DNA of 64,000 nucleotides from Odontocerum albicorne (taxonomy: Eukaryota; Arthropoda; Insecta; Trichoptera; Odontoceridae), in NCBI GenBank assembly GCA_949825065.1, contig OX463844.1, positions 32,527,414 to 32,591,413 of the forward strand, in the 5' to 3' direction. Positions 35,938 through 47,150 of this stretch are shown here, piece by piece. How positions within the stretch are numbered: the first letter of the stretch is position 1; each line of letters begins with the position of its first letter. A program made the position numbers and the translations under genes. Under the pieces are notes generated by a model that was not told the origin of the DNA, ran no database searches, and saw nothing but the letters and a program-made list of their open reading frames with translations.

Positions 35938-36555
35938 GCTAGCAATGATAACAACTTTCTTAACTACATATTTTGCAGTAGTATTGAAGTTCTAGTTATT
36001 TTAATGGGTACCATTTTGTCGTTTTCTCTGAATAGTAACTTTCTCACCACCATTATCATTTTGAAACATTTTACTCTTTAAATGTTGAGAAATCTATTTT
36101 ATAAAAAAACGTAAAGAATAGTTATCAATGCGTGATCTTAAATATTCCAAGTACTCATTTGGTACTTTCTGTGTAGAAATGGCAAGAATTTTACGTCGAA
36201 GTATTCGTAGGAGTGAAGCCGGCAATTTTTTTCTACTTTGTTGATGTAATTATTTCCCTAAATTAGGTAATGTACGAAAATATTAAATTTGAACAATGAG
36301 TTGAATATAATATATTTTAATTGAATTTTATTTTGAGCATTTCTTTTGAAGTTATTCTTCGAACGTTTTGAAACAATTATAAAATTTTATTTCGGTTTTA
36401 CTTCTTTGAAGGGCTTTAATTATAATTCTTAAAAAAATAATTAATAATAAACATATGTTGTGCTACTTTTAATCTTTCTGACTTTTTGGTTGTTTGAAGG
36501 CTAGTTCTAATTTATCTCCAAATAAAAACTAAGTGAAAAATATAATCATTATTAA
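35938..36555. other. Unassigned AT-rich stretch
   Basis: No gene or repeat recognised. Confidence 0.4.
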
Positions 36556-36716
36556 GACGATGCCAGTGACCTAGTTGGTCAGATGCCTGTCTTCCAATTC
36601 GGAAGTTGCGGGTTCGAATTAAAAAAAAATGGTTTTAAATAGGTTGCCACTTAAATACTTTTTAACATATTTCTGGTTGGTTCATATAGATACTGTATAT
36701 AACGAAATTTTCAACA
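36556..36716 (+). repeat. tRNA-derived SINE, tail truncated
   Basis: The head is well kept: GACGATGCCAGTGACCTAGT, TGGTCAGATGCCTGTCTTCC and GAAGTTGCGGGTTCGAATT with an intact box B. The tail stops after TTTCTGGTTGGTTC and CTGTATATAACGAAATTTTC, lacking the CCCGCC block. Confidence 0.85.
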
Positions 36717-36849
36717 ATACAATACAAAATTTCATTACAATTTTAATTCATTATGTTTGAATTTTAAAAATATCTAGTAAATCTGGAGAGCGCTTAGAAT
36801 TTATTTCATCAGAAAATTTTTTTTTATAAAAATGTCTGACTGTATATGT

Positions 36850-36935
36850 GTACATTTTCCCGTATCTGCTGGGAATCGTACACAGGACGCATGAATGCTA
36901 ATTAAATATACTAACTATTATACCATGGCATCGAC
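36850..36935 (-). repeat. tRNA-like sequence, separate from the common SINE
   Basis: The minus strand has GATGCCATGGTATAATAGTT as a box A, then GTACGATTCCC as a box B, in tRNA order and near tRNA spacing. The arms between them do not pair well. Probably a decayed tRNA or the head of another SINE. Confidence 0.45.
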
Positions 36936-36939
36936 ATAC

Positions 36940-37965
36940 TCGACATATTTCATTTTTCAGATATAGCGATGCGAGTAAATATACCAACGAATTGCTTTGT
37001 GCTTTAAATTCCAGACTTTTTGTGCACATTTTCAATGTTAAGTCATGAAAGTAAATTAGGTCTTACGCATTTTATACGCTTTTGAATCTCAATAAAGTAT
37101 TGAAGCGGATAAATGTTCCAAAAAAAAAACCGTAAGCGATCCCATATATAATATCTTAAATTCAATCGTAAATTTCTTTTTTTCATCTTTTTGTGATTTT
37201 TCGAATTGAAAACTCGAACATTTCGATTCCCCAAAGGATATTAATTTTTTTTCTCAAAATGACGTAAGTTAAAATCCGAGGAAAGAATCGCTGATTTATT
37301 TTTAACAGTATATGCTATATATCTAGAAATTTGTGAATTAATTAAATGCTACCGTAAATCACATTCAATTGTAAATTTGGTGCTAAGAGTATTTATGTAG
37401 CTAAACAATCTGCCAAATTGTGGATTTATTTCCTAGTGCGCTTTGGATTGGTTTTACTTACAGGACATATTTCATCCAACTTGGTGATTTACATGCAATA
37501 GATAAAAGTGTGAAGGAAATTTATAACCTATTCAGTCTATAAATGATTTGACTATTTTAGCTTGGAATTCCTGTCTACTGCCACCTCTTGTTTTTTTCTT
37601 TTTAGTTTAGGTAAACATACTTTATGGTATAACAATACATATACATGTAGAGGTCATCCACACACAGGTAGAAGTATATTTGAGCGATATAATGTACAAT
37701 AGATTATACGTAAATAATTTATTTGAAGTACTTGTGTACATAGAGTATGTTGTACTTTGTGTATATATGGTATGTTGATTTTATTAAAATTTAGTTTTGA
37801 GTTTATAATATGCTTTTTTACTAACAAAAAACAGTGAACTAAAATAGTCAAAAAGAAATAATTGATAGATCATTTGATATCTTTAATTAGTTGGTTATAA
37901 GAAGTGATAAAAGTCGAATAATTCAAATGATTTAGAAAAACTTTCAGAGTTGTTTTGTTTTACAA
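36940..37965. other. Unassigned AT-rich stretch
   Basis: No gene or repeat recognised. Confidence 0.4.
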
Positions 37966-38165
37966 ATTTGTTGTATACAGTACAACCTGGTAAGCTTATT
38001 GCCATGTGGCACTCTCTTCTAAATAACCAGAAAAATATAAATCAGGCTTTGAGTGAAAACCAAACAAGAACCCTTTATAAAAATCTGGGTTCCAAAGGAA
38101 ATCGAACCCGATACCTCCGGGCTGGGAGATATGCGTCTTTCCACCTGGACCGAGATCATCATAGT
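37966..38165 (-). repeat. tRNA-derived SINE, complete
   Basis: A well-preserved minus-strand copy. The head has ATCTCGGTCCAGGTGGAAAG, then the decayed anticodon region, CCGGAGGTATCGGGTTCGAT and TTGGAACCCAGATTTTTATA. The body is TTGGTTTTCACTCAAAGCC. The tail is TTTCTGGTTATTTAGAAGAG, CCACATGGCAATAAGCTTAC and TTGTACTGTATACAAC. Confidence 0.9.
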
Positions 38166-38917
38166 TTTCATATTTAAAAAAATAATCATTTAGATCGCAG
38201 ATTGTTTAAGGGAGTAAGACATTTTTTTAGTTGAAATAAAAATAATTATTTTTGAAAATAAAATATCAATAATAATTTGGATCAGTATGGACCAAAGTAT
38301 CAAATTTCTATACCATACATTAATTAGAACGAGAATTAGGAATAAACTGTACAGTATACAACGTAAAATGTAATACAATTCAACAAATACGACATTTTCT
38401 GGTCGCAAGTTCCAAATTCCAGCTAGCAGTAATGCAATCTATTCTATTGTCGAGTATTTTCAATTTGACTATGAAATAAAAATTACATAAAGCAATTGTC
38501 CTTTGAGTGCGCGCTTAGGGCAGTTCCCAGTGTTGACCTCATCTCTCGTTCCAGACCCCGCCTGATCGACATCGGGTTATAATTTGAATAGACAGTCCTG
38601 TAGCAGGCCTCAGTCAAGTGGTTCGTTCGGATACCCCCTGGTGGGCTTCCTTTATGAAATTTATTTCAAAATGGCGCAGTGATCCCATTTGGGGTAGCGT
38701 ATTTACGAAATCATCAAGTAGACAATATGAGTTTGGTCTCAGTAACGAGACCTAATTTAAAATCACATAATAATAACATGAATGGCATAATGTGGATTGT
38801 GCCAAGATGGGACTTATGAAAAAAACTATAATTTTTGAAAATAAATAGCAAATCTTTGAAGAGCCCTTTAAAAACTTAATACACTTCGGTAATAATCACA
38901 CATTGACTGCCGGAATG
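38166..38917. other. Stretch with an unassigned GC-richer block
   Basis: 38505-38770 is clearly richer in G+C than its flanks (for example GACCCCGCCTGATCGACATC) but has no long open frame and no element ends that I can place. Its beginning resembles words near 43260 (GCGCT, then AGGGCAGT-like), which may be chance. Confidence 0.35.
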
Positions 38918-39112
38918 ACGATCTCCGTAGCTAAGTTCGTATAACGTTGTCTTCCTACTCAGGGGTTGTATGTTCGCTTTCCATTGGAACCCAGACTTTT
39001 TATAAAATTATTCAGTCTGATATTCACTTAAGGCCTCTTTGATGTATATTTGATTGATTGAAAGAAGCTGCCATATTGTAATAAACCTATTATGTTTTTC
39101 GTACACCAAAAG
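38918..39112 (+). repeat. tRNA-derived SINE
   Basis: The head reads GACGATCTCCGTAGCTAAGT, GTTGTCTTCCTACTCAGGGG and GTTGTATGTTCGCTTTCC. The body includes AACCCAGACTTTTTATAAAA and TTCACTTAAGGCCTCTTTGA. The tail is decayed: GATTGATTGAAAGAAGCTGC, then TGTAATAAACCTATTATG. Confidence 0.85.
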
Positions 39113-39464
39113 CTGCGGAACTGCATTTAAAATTAATTGTCAGTTGTATCATAGGTAAGTCTGAAAATAAACTGTTACAATAATCGACGCGGGAAACAAT
39201 CATCGAATTTATTAATTAGCAGGACTTCTCATCCGGAAGAGACAGCAAAATACTTTAGGTCATCTATATGTTGTTATAATTATTATTACTATGAAACGTA
39301 ACAATTAAATAAATAAATTAAATGCAGAATTACTCTTGCATCAATGAAATTTAGGAGACTGAAGTCTACATAATGAAGTAATTTTTTTTTAAATAACATT
39401 AAAGCAATGTGTTACACCCATTTTAACAAGCGTTACTAAAACGGTAAATTGAACACTAACTTGA
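39113..39464. other. Unassigned stretch
   Basis: No open frame with family resemblance. It may include decayed upstream parts of the LINE that follows. Confidence 0.35.
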
Positions 39465-40122
39465 CTCCCTCCAATATTACTTGATGTCTCTATCATACCA
39501 TTACATAAAACTGTTAAAAACCTAGGAGTGCTAATAGATAACACTCTCTCATGGCGAGATCAAATAAATGAGGTAAGCCGAAGGATCTTCTTCAGCCTTC
39601 ATTCCCTTAAAGTGTTGGAAATATTCCTGCCTACTGAAACCAAAATTTTACTTGTGCAATCTCTGCTCTTTCCAATTCTGGACTATGCGGACGTCTGTTA
39701 CTTGGATGTTACAGAGGAACAGCTGGACAAATTACAGCGTCTTCAAAATGTTTGTCTTAGATTTATTTTCCACCTACAAAAGTACGATCATATAATTTCA
39801 TACCTGAAGGCATTGAGCTGGTTGAATGTTAGAAATAGACGCCAAATTCATATAATTTATATAGTATATTATCCTTAACTGTCCCGCCGCTCCCTCTTAT
39901 CTCGTCGAAAATTTTCAGCATCTTTCTGAACATGGATTAGCGCTACGCTCAAACAGATATTGCTTATTGGCCTTTCCAGTTCACCGCTCCTCTTTTTTTA
40001 CGTCTTCCTTTACTGTCCATGCAGTGAGACTGTGGAATCAGTTACAAACCAATGTTAGACTCGTTTCATCCTTGGCATACTTTAAGAAGCGACTGAAAAC
40101 ACTCTTAATTTCTAGTCAGTAA
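39465..40122 (+). pseudogene. CR1/jockey-like reverse transcriptase C-terminus
   Basis: Reads VKNLGVLIDNTLSWRDQINE, the post-catalytic strand typical of jockey/CR1-type RTs, then LLVQSLLFPILDYADVCYLD, the thumb. Next come LDKLQRLQNVCLRFIFHLQK and ALSWLNVRNRRQIH. A frameshift at about 39850-39885 moves the reading into APSYLVENFQHLSEHGLALR, FPVHRSSFFTSSFTVHAVRL (a WN motif follows) and SLAYFKKRLKTLLISSQ, with TAA at 40120-40122. The final VRLWNQLQ...FKKRLKTLL block is diagnostic for this LINE group. Catalytic RT and endonuclease domains are missing. Confidence 0.88.
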
Positions 40123-40347
40123 TATAACGTGTTTCATTCTTGATTTTTTTCCTTTCCTCTCCACCATCCTCTCCTTTTCCTTTGATTGATGATATCTCAC
40201 TTTATATGTATATGAATAGGAATGTTCGGGTGATTGTCCGCCTTTGTGGGGTTTGTGGGCATATGTTCACGTATGTGTTCATGGATTTCGTGAGGATGGA
40301 TAGTAATTTGAATGATTTATGCGACCATGTAACTTGCTTCATTTACG

Positions 40348-40440
40348 TCTGGTTGGTTGGAAGAGATTGCCGCCTGGCAATTAGCCCGCCAGATTGTATT
40401 TGCAATAAAAGTGTTAAATATAGTAAATAAAAATAAACAT
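40348..40440 (+). repeat. LINE 3' terminus shared with the SINE family
   Basis: The segment GTCTGGTTGGTTGGAAGAGA, TTGCCGCCTGGCAATTAGCC, CGCCAGATTGTATTTGCAAT, AAAAGTGTTAAATA is the same block that ends the SINEs at, for example, 12474, 24467, 37966 and 51864. SINEs that share the 3' end of a LINE are known to be copied by that LINE's RT. Confidence 0.85.
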
Positions 40441-40542
40441 TTACATGAACCAAGTAAGACCCCCATAGAATTGTTCTGAGATAAGAAAACAGTAATTATT
40501 TGACATGTTACTGAATCAATGTGTGGCACTTTGTGGAACATA

Positions 40543-41830
40543 TTGGGTGTACAAATAAGTCACCGCCGTTTGACAAAAGTTGGCGCCACCAGTAAGTTAT
40601 GGTTAAAATTGTCAGATGTAAAATGTCATTATCGTAAGGTTGGACATCTGTCAACAACATGACCTTGAAATATTAGTGAATTTTTATCAGTATAACATAT
40701 TTTTTTGTGTTCGAAAATGTCAAGTTTTGAGTCGAATAAGCGTCATTTGCTGGAACTTTTGATTTACTTCTTCAATTTGAAGAAATCTGCAGCTGAGGCG
40801 CATCGATTGCTTGTAGAAGCATATGGTGAGGCTGCCTTAAGTGAGAGAAGTTGTCGTGAGTGGTTTCAAAAGTTTAAGAACGGTGAATTTGACATCGAAG
40901 ACAAAGAACGTAGCGGAAGGCCGAAAGTGTACGAAGACGCGGAATTGGAAGTATTATTGGATCAAGATTCGTGCCAAACGCAAGAAGAACTTGCACTTAC
41001 ATTAGAAGTGACTCAACAAGCAATTTCACATAGGTTGAAATCATTGGGAAGGATTCAAAAACAAGGAAATTGGGTTCCATATGAACTGACACCGAGAAAC
41101 GTTGAACGCCGATTTTCCACATGTGAAATGCTGCTTGCCAGGCATAAACGAAAGGGTTTTCTGCACCGTATAGTCACTGGTGATGAAAAATGGATCCACT
41201 ATGATAATCCAAAAAGGAAGAAATCATGGGGAACCCCTGGCCATGCTTCAACATCTACAGCTAAGCCAAATATTCATTGAAAAAAACTCTTGTTGTGTAT
41301 TTGGTGGGATCAGCTTGGTGTCGTGTATTATGAGTTGCTCAAACCGAACGAAACCATTGCTGGGGCTGTCTACCGAGCACAATTGATGAGATTGAGTCGA
41401 GCACTCGAGGAAAAGCGCGCCCACTGCTACTCCAGACACGACAAAATTATTCTCCTGCATGATAATGCTCGTCCACATGTTGCGGCGCCGGTCAAAACCT
41501 TTTTGGAAACAATCAATTGGGAAGTTTTACCCCACCCGCTGTATTCACCAGACATTGCTCCTTCTGATTTTCACTTGTTTCGATCGATGACGCATGACCT
41601 GTCTGAGCAGCACTTCACATCATATGAAGATACCAAAAATTGGGTCGATTCGTGGATAGCCTCAAAAGATGAAGCATTCTTCCGACGCTGTATCCGTATG
41701 CTGCCAGAAAGATGGGAAAAGGTAGTGGCAAGCGATGGGCAATACTTCGAATAAAACATGAGGTTCCGTTCTTTCACAATAAATGCCCAATTTTTGATAA
41801 AAAACGGCGGAAACTTATTTGTACACCTAA
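40543..41830 (+). mobile_element. Full-length Mos1-like mariner (family M4)
   Basis: The left end TTGGGTGTACAAATAAGTCA and the inverse of the right end TTAGGTGTACAAATAAGTTT are flanked by TA (40541-40542, 41831-41832). The length of 1288 bp is that of a complete mauritiana-type mariner. Only one coding lesion was found. Confidence 0.95.
40717..41754 (+). pseudogene. Mos1-like mariner transposase with one nonsense codon
   Basis: DD34D cut-and-paste transposase, 345 codons, the same length as Mos1 transposase. The start is ATG at 40717 (MSSFESNKRHLLELLIYFFN). N-terminal helix-turn-helix pair: SCREWFQKFKNGEFDIEDKE and EVTQQAISHRLKSLGRIQKQ. WVPYELTP linker is present. First Asp is in IVTGDEKWIHYDNPKRKKSW, second in LLHDNARPH, third in YSPDIAPSDFHLF, with 34 residues between the last two. 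It ends ERWEKVVASDGQYFE. The frame is continuous except for TGA at 41278-41280, where relatives have a Gly codon before KK. All catalytic residues are visible. This copy makes no full-length enzyme unless the stop is read through. The mauritiana assignment is from motif memory. Confidence 0.93.
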
Positions 41831-41832
41831 TA

Positions 41833-42571
41833 TTACTTGATTGAAGTGGGTGAATGGTTGGATGACCTGCTCTAATTGCAAGGATATCAAGTATGGGACG
41901 ACAAAACTCCTTCTCGAGTGAAACACGTAAACCATCAAAATATCATTGTTACTCGTATCAACAAAATACATGGATACTATGATCAAAGAGATCGGAAGCC
42001 CCATGATTTACAGTGAACTATTACGGGATGGAATTATAATGATGACGTTACTATTATGTTTTATTTAAAATACATACATTGCATAAGATTATTACTGTTT
42101 CTTATTATTGTGTCGTGTTAAAATATTTTTTTTAAAAACTTTTTCAGACTGTTTTGATCTTGTATAATGACACTTTTATCTTGTATATACTGAAAAATAT
42201 TTTCTTTTTAAGGAAGAATGTATTATGAAATTCCTTCTAAATTATTAAATATTTGATGAAATATATTATGTAAAATTTCACAATTCTTCGAATTTTTCGA
42301 TGAAACGAAGGCGTTATTCATTTTGCTAATATAATCAGCTGAGTGAACCCGGCTTATGTGAAAGGTCAACAATATTTTTTTTATGAATATTTTATTTTTA
42401 TCCAAAAATATTGAATCCAAGAATAGGAGACAGTTGTTAAAATTTAAATGTTGGCATGATGTGAATTAATTGAAATTTATAAAACGGATGAACGATTTCA
42501 ACATCGAATAAAATAGAAATTGCCGTATCATTGCCAAAATTACCTAATCCTGTATATTTTTTAAATACTTT
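41833..42571. other. Unassigned AT-rich stretch
   Basis: No gene or repeat recognised. Confidence 0.4.
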
Positions 42572-42768
42572 TGTTCTACACAGTATAACCTGGTAGATTA
42601 ATTGTTATGAAGCCATTCTTCCAATCAACCAGAAATATGTTGAATTTCGCCTTAACTAAAAGCCAGACTTGAACTTTTTTAATGACTTGGATCGAATGGA
42701 AATCGAACCCGTAATCCCCGGCTTGCAAGACAAGCGTTTTATCAACTAGGCCATATAGGTCGTCAGCA
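42572..42768 (-). repeat. tRNA-derived SINE, complete
   Basis: On the minus strand: GACGACCTATATGGCCTAGT, TGATAAAACGCTTGTCTTGC, CCGGGGATTACGGGTTCGAT with a near-perfect box B. The body has CTGGCTTTTAGTTAAGGCG. The tail is TTTCTGGTTGATTGGAAGAA, then AATTAATCTACCAGGTTATA. The anticodon loop reads CTTGCA instead of CTTCCA. Confidence 0.88.
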
Positions 42769-43004
42769 ATAATTGGGGAAACAACCGGCTACTTTGTATT
42801 GGTTTTTATACAATAGAACAACATTTTGACTATAAAATACGGGATTTTGACTATAAAATAGCAATTTTATTCGGTTTAGATTTTTGCACATACAGGATTA
42901 ATGTTTTTTGTTATATTTCATTTGAATTTGATATTAAGGAAGCACCTAAAGAAATCAGTTTTTTGGAGGTCTTATTAAAATTTATGATGTTATTAAAATT
43001 CTAA

Positions 43005-43310
43005 ACAATACACTACATTAAACCTAAAGCTGAATGTGTTACTATCATAATATCGGAAGATCTACAAAGGTTTCTAGTTCGTCTTTCCTTGGAATGTTGT
43101 CTGTGGTGTTCTAACCAAATATGTTTTTTCTAACCACATGCGTATGCAGGGCAGAGCCTAATCTAATGGTACCGGCCGCCATATATTTATTTTGTAATAT
43201 CTGTCAACAATAATCGGTTCAAATCCTGAGATAGAGCGCCTTTGAGGAGAGTTTGCTTTCTAAATGGCGCTCTGTAAACTGCCCTTTTATTATAATTAAT
43301 ATTCACACAT
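43005..43310 (+). repeat. Dispersed repeat (family D) with tRNA-like boxes
   Basis: Shares TCGGAAGATCTACAAAGGTT and the block GAGCGCC, GAG, AGAGT, CTGCTTTCTAAA with 53255-53570 in the same orientation. A GGTTCAAATCC box B at 43217 and a box A-like AATCTAATGGTACC at 43160 are in tRNA order, but are too far apart for a tRNA. Possibly a second SINE family. Confidence 0.6.
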
Positions 43311-43429
43311 TGCATTCGTCATACATGAACGCGTGGTCTCGAAACCATATTCGATGCGTCTCTCTGGTTCTATGACTACGCTCTAACATATTTATTGGAA
43401 GATGATCAGTATAATATATAATTCGTGAT

Positions 43430-44025
43430 TTAATAAATATATACCATATAGTGGATATCGAGTACCTCAAACTCCTTCAAATATGCTTCGACTCGATTAT
43501 TTGAGCAGAATTTATTTTTGTACATACCATAACGCCGTTTCCCTGTTGAAGTTGGCTGATATAACAGAACGACGGACTTTCTTATTTTGACACACATATT
43601 CCACTTCTGAATATTCATACACCTTCTCGTACAATTTCTCTGATTTCTTTCAAAATATCATTCAATTGTTCAACAATGCTTCCTTTGGTCTTCCTCTACC
43701 ATACCTTCCGCTCAATCTGTACTCTGTATTTGTTTTGTTTGTCTTTCATAGTTTCATTGGTTCTACATGCCCAAACCATTTCAGAGCGCTTTTCTACATC
43801 TTACTCAATATATCAGCCTTAAGTTTAAATTGATCTCTTATTACTTCATTTCGTATTATGTTATAAATTGTGACCACAGATTTTCTTCTCAGGACACGCA
43901 TTTTTACAGCATTTATTCGGCTCATTTCAGTCTTTTTGAATGTTCACTCCCATACATCAAAGTAGGTACTAAATTTCTGTTGTGAGCTATCGTCTTAGCA
44001 GATTTTGATACTGTTTAAAATTTTG
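43430..44025 (-). pseudogene. Non-LTR RT C-terminal fragment (family R)
   Basis: In broken minus-strand frames: a TLMYGSEHS-like motif near 43960, a CVS-EENLW region, FGM(W)ACRTNETMK, then GRGRPK-like KVWKRKTKGS and DILKEIREIV. The last part is open: MNIQKWNMCVKIRKSVVLLY, QPTSTGKRRYGMYK, equivalent to the MNVEEAKEVC...YPxGKxxYGMYV ending of the family. No RT box. Confidence 0.75.
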
Positions 44026-44281
44026 TAGAGGGTTAGGTATTTTTTGTCGATTTTCACTAACACGTGTTTAGTTAATACGTTTACATTAAATTAACCATAA
44101 TGTTTACCATTTTTACTTGTCAGGTTGATTTTGATTGAAATGTGTACGAAATTGGTTTAAGCGGCGTCTTTGAGGTAGAAAATCTACTCGTATGTCATTG
44201 AAGCGTTTACTTTTTCGCTCAGGAGTTTGGTACTTAATAATGTTAATTGAATTAAAACAACGTTGTTTTTGTTGTTATGTA

Positions 44282-45211
44282 CGAGGCGTATCCAGAAAGT
44301 AAGTGTACTGAGGCTCTCACGACCGGATGGATTTTATTTTCGACATGTTGGCTATACTTCCGTGTAGCCTAACCTTTCCCCTCCACAACGAGACCGGTTC
44401 GAGGTCAGTACGTTGAGAAGTGTCGACGCGACAATACGTTTCGTGAAACAGGTCAAACCAATCTCCCGCCAAGTGCGAAATTTTGTAAAAAGGCAAGAGT
44501 TTTTGAGGCGCTGCAAACTCCATGGAGATGAATTTCTCCGCTCCATCGTTACTGGAGATGAAACTTGGGTTGCACACTACACGCCTGAAACCAAAAGGCA
44601 GTCTCAACAGTGGCGTCACACCTCTTCACCCTCCGCCAAAAAGTTCAAAACCACAATTTCAGCCAAGAAAATCATGGCATCCGTGTTTTGGGACTGTCAA
44701 GGCATAATTTTAATTGAATATATGCCTCAAGGGGAGACCATCAACTCTGCAAGATACTGTGAGACTCTAAAAAAATGCGGAGGGCGATTCAGAATAAGAG
44801 GAGAGGCATGCTGACAAAGGGAGTCTGCTTGATGCACGACAATGCCAGACGGAACTGCTCGCCTCGTTTAAATGGGATGTCCTGAACCATCCCGCGCATT
44901 CCCCTGACCTAGCACCTTCAGATTACTATCTCTTTACCTCCCTGAAGCTGCACATGGGTGGAAAAAGGTTTTCAACCGACTAGGAGGTAAAAGAGGAGGT
45001 GGAGAAGTGGACGGAGGGGTTGGCGGGAAACTACTTCGAGGAAGGCATCAAAAAGTTGATACCCCGCTTCACCACCTGCATTGAGAGGAATGGCGACTAT
45101 GTCGAAAAATAGCTTACATATGTACTACGGTAACCACGTAATTTTTTTGTTTAAATAAAAAAAATTGTAACCTACAAAAATTCAGTACACTTAGTTTCTG
45201 GATATGCCTCG
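44282..45211 (+). mobile_element. Internally deleted mariner, family M1 copy C
   Basis: The TIRs CGAGGCGTATCCAGAAAGTA and inverse are flanked by TA (44280-44281, 45212-45213), 930 bp. The same family as copies A and B but with a different deletion: it lacks most of the N-terminal half and keeps the middle that A and B lost. Confidence 0.93.
44450..45112 (+). pseudogene. Mariner transposase, deleted (M1 copy C)
   Basis: The start codon is mutated to AGG (44450-44452). After 21 bases or so the frame jumps at about 44482 to the region before the first catalytic Asp (VKRQEFLRRCKLHGDEFLRS, IVTGDETWVAHYTPETKRQS). It continues through SAKKIMASVFWDCQGIILIE to the ETLKK segment. A single-base loss near 44776 and a 24-base loss inside HDNAR (about 44851) follow. 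SPDLAPSDYYLF is intact at 44902. A GAG-to-TAG stop lies at about 44982, and the normal TAG is at 45112. It retains the first and third Asp; the second lies in a shifted frame. Confidence 0.9.
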
Positions 45212-45213
45212 TA

Positions 45214-46120
45214 ATTTAACACTGCTGTTTGCATAAATTTACCGGTAACTTGAACCAGTAGCCGGCTTTTTTTTGGTGAAAATCTTAATTTCGTAAACTT
45301 GACGTAAAATTATTGTAACTATTGATCCACTAACCTGATTTACTTGAAATTTTTAGAATGAATGTAAATAAATATAAACTAAATAGGGAAATCAACAATA
45401 AGTTTGTTTTGAAAATAAAAAATATTTTTCAAAAATATGTACATTTTTTCCAATTACGTCTTAATTTTACGAAAATTAAATACTCCTTTTTCATGTTGTA
45501 GGATTCAAAGCAATTTCCTAAATGTAAGGCAACTTTACAAGAATTACACATAAGATTTGGGATTTTTCTTATTTTATTTGCATAGTACACGCGACACCTT
45601 CTTTTATCTTTATCAGTTTCGAAAATTTGAACCAATTGCAGTTTTTTATACGCTCTGTAGCCCTAGTTATATTTTGCTTGAAATTTATTCATGTCCTTGG
45701 CAATAAATTCAAGTAAATCGTCTCCAATAAACATGCCCGCGAAATCTTCTACCTATATCTGTATTTGTGGGCAATACATTTGGACCTGGTTAAACTTGGA
45801 AAACGTCATTATTCTTAGACGGATCAAAACCTGACCAGGATCGCAATATCTTCATCAGTTTTTCCTGAATCACTCAAATAAGAAACAGAAAAGTTTGTTC
45901 GACAAAACTCATGTCTAAAATTACTTTTATTTATAGGCGTTCAAATAAATTTCTTCACAAAAAAGTTAAAATAAGCTGAAAAGTTTGTTACACCCAAAAA
46001 CACCGAGAGCTCGCGGTTACCGGCCGACAAATGCCACTAAATTGATGTAAAAATGCTGCTTTATACCTTATGCTAGAATTGCGAATGCTAAAATGGCGCC
46101 ACAGTACGTAATCGGTATCT
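45214..46120. other. Unassigned stretch
   Basis: No gene or repeat recognised. From about 46005 G+C content rises towards the tandem repeat. Confidence 0.4.
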
Positions 46121-46252
46121 AACTGTTGGCTTATTGTGACACCAACGTATTTTCACCGGCAACAAACGGTTGGCTTGCGCGTGACACCACCGTGTTGTCA
46201 ATGGCAATTAACTGTCGGCTTGCACGTGGCAACACGTTTTGTCACCGGGCAT
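46121..46252 (+). repeat. Three degenerate tandem units of 43-46 bp
   Basis: Units start at 46121 (AACTGTTGGCTTATTGTGAC), 46164 (AAACGGTTGGCTTGCGCGTG) and 46210 (AACTGTCGGCTTGCACGTGG). Each carries a TTGGCTTG...GACACCA...GT...TCACCGG motif series. They are richer in G+C than the flanks and have diverged by roughly a fifth. Confidence 0.85.
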
Positions 46253-46920
46253 GAAAGTGTTAATTAAGAAAGCAATCCTTGCTACTACTCCTTACTATCC
46301 CAGAATGGAGAATACGTAGATAGGATTAATTCTTTATACCTGACAATACCTCAATTGGTGAAAGAGCGGGTGTCGATGTTTTCGTGGCCTTTGGGGTTCA
46401 ATATGCTTATTTTAAAGAAATTAAAGTTGATCAGCATGCCCCCTTTATGCCTTGCAAATGCTGTCTATCTAACACGGTATTAATTGTGTGAAAGATCAGG
46501 TGTCTCAGACTATTTGCGGCCTTTGCAAATCAATGTCGAAGTCTTAGAAAAAAAATTATTCTCAGTCATGCACCGTTAATGCCATTAAGTTTTTCAAAGT
46601 CCTCTATGTAAAACAAACAATAATTGCCCATTCATTCATTCACACGGTACCCCTCTATATTGAGGATATTGATTTGGCGACGTGTTTAAGTTGAAGAGTG
46701 TAACCAGGAGACAACACGACCTCAAAAATAGAAAGTTCGTGTTAAGTTCCACATTTTTCACAGTTCGTAATCCTACACGTTAGAAATATTACCATACGTC
46801 GAGAGACATTAACACGTACACTTGAAAATAGAAAATAAATAAATCATTATTTCTTTGATATTAAATATACATCGTGAACTTACACATACGGGTTTATGTT
46901 ATGGAACTTAAAAAAACATT
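46253..46920. other. Unassigned stretch
   Basis: No gene or repeat recognised. Confidence 0.4.
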
Positions 46921-46924
46921 AAAG

Positions 46925-47150
46925 CAATTTCTCTGTCAGGGTAGACAGAGGACAGAGCGCCAGATTTCCTTATCTCGTCACACATCCTTCGCCTCTTCTA
47001 TATTCATGCGCTTTCACATACAATTCCTACGATTTTTCTGACTTTCTACGTTTCTTTCATTCAAAATATCATTCACTTGATCCAACTGTTCTTTCTACAT
47101 TCATTCGTTTTATTTGCCCAAGCTATTGCAGAGTGCTCTTCTGAGAAAGA
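46925..47150 (-). pseudogene. Non-LTR RT C-terminal fragment (family R)
   Basis: The minus strand reads NDILNERNVESQKNRRNCM, then RMNIEEAKDV, RDKEIWRSVLC and LPxQRN. This is the extreme C-terminal part of the family only. A few stops interrupt it. Confidence 0.75.

Larger units (their letters stand above)
39465..40440 (+). mobile_element. 5'-truncated CR1/jockey-like LINE
   Basis: The C-terminal coding end of a non-LTR retrotransposon (39465-40122) is followed by a 3' UTR that ends in an AATAAAAGTG/TAAATAAAAATAAA tail. The last 93 bases match the tails of the SINE family spread over this window. It lies about 100 bp upstream of the full-length Mos1-like mariner. Confidence 0.85.

Noticed and set aside
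36850..36935. Functional tRNA on the minus strand
   Set aside because: Boxes are good but the anticodon and acceptor stems do not pair; listed as a tRNA-like repeat instead.
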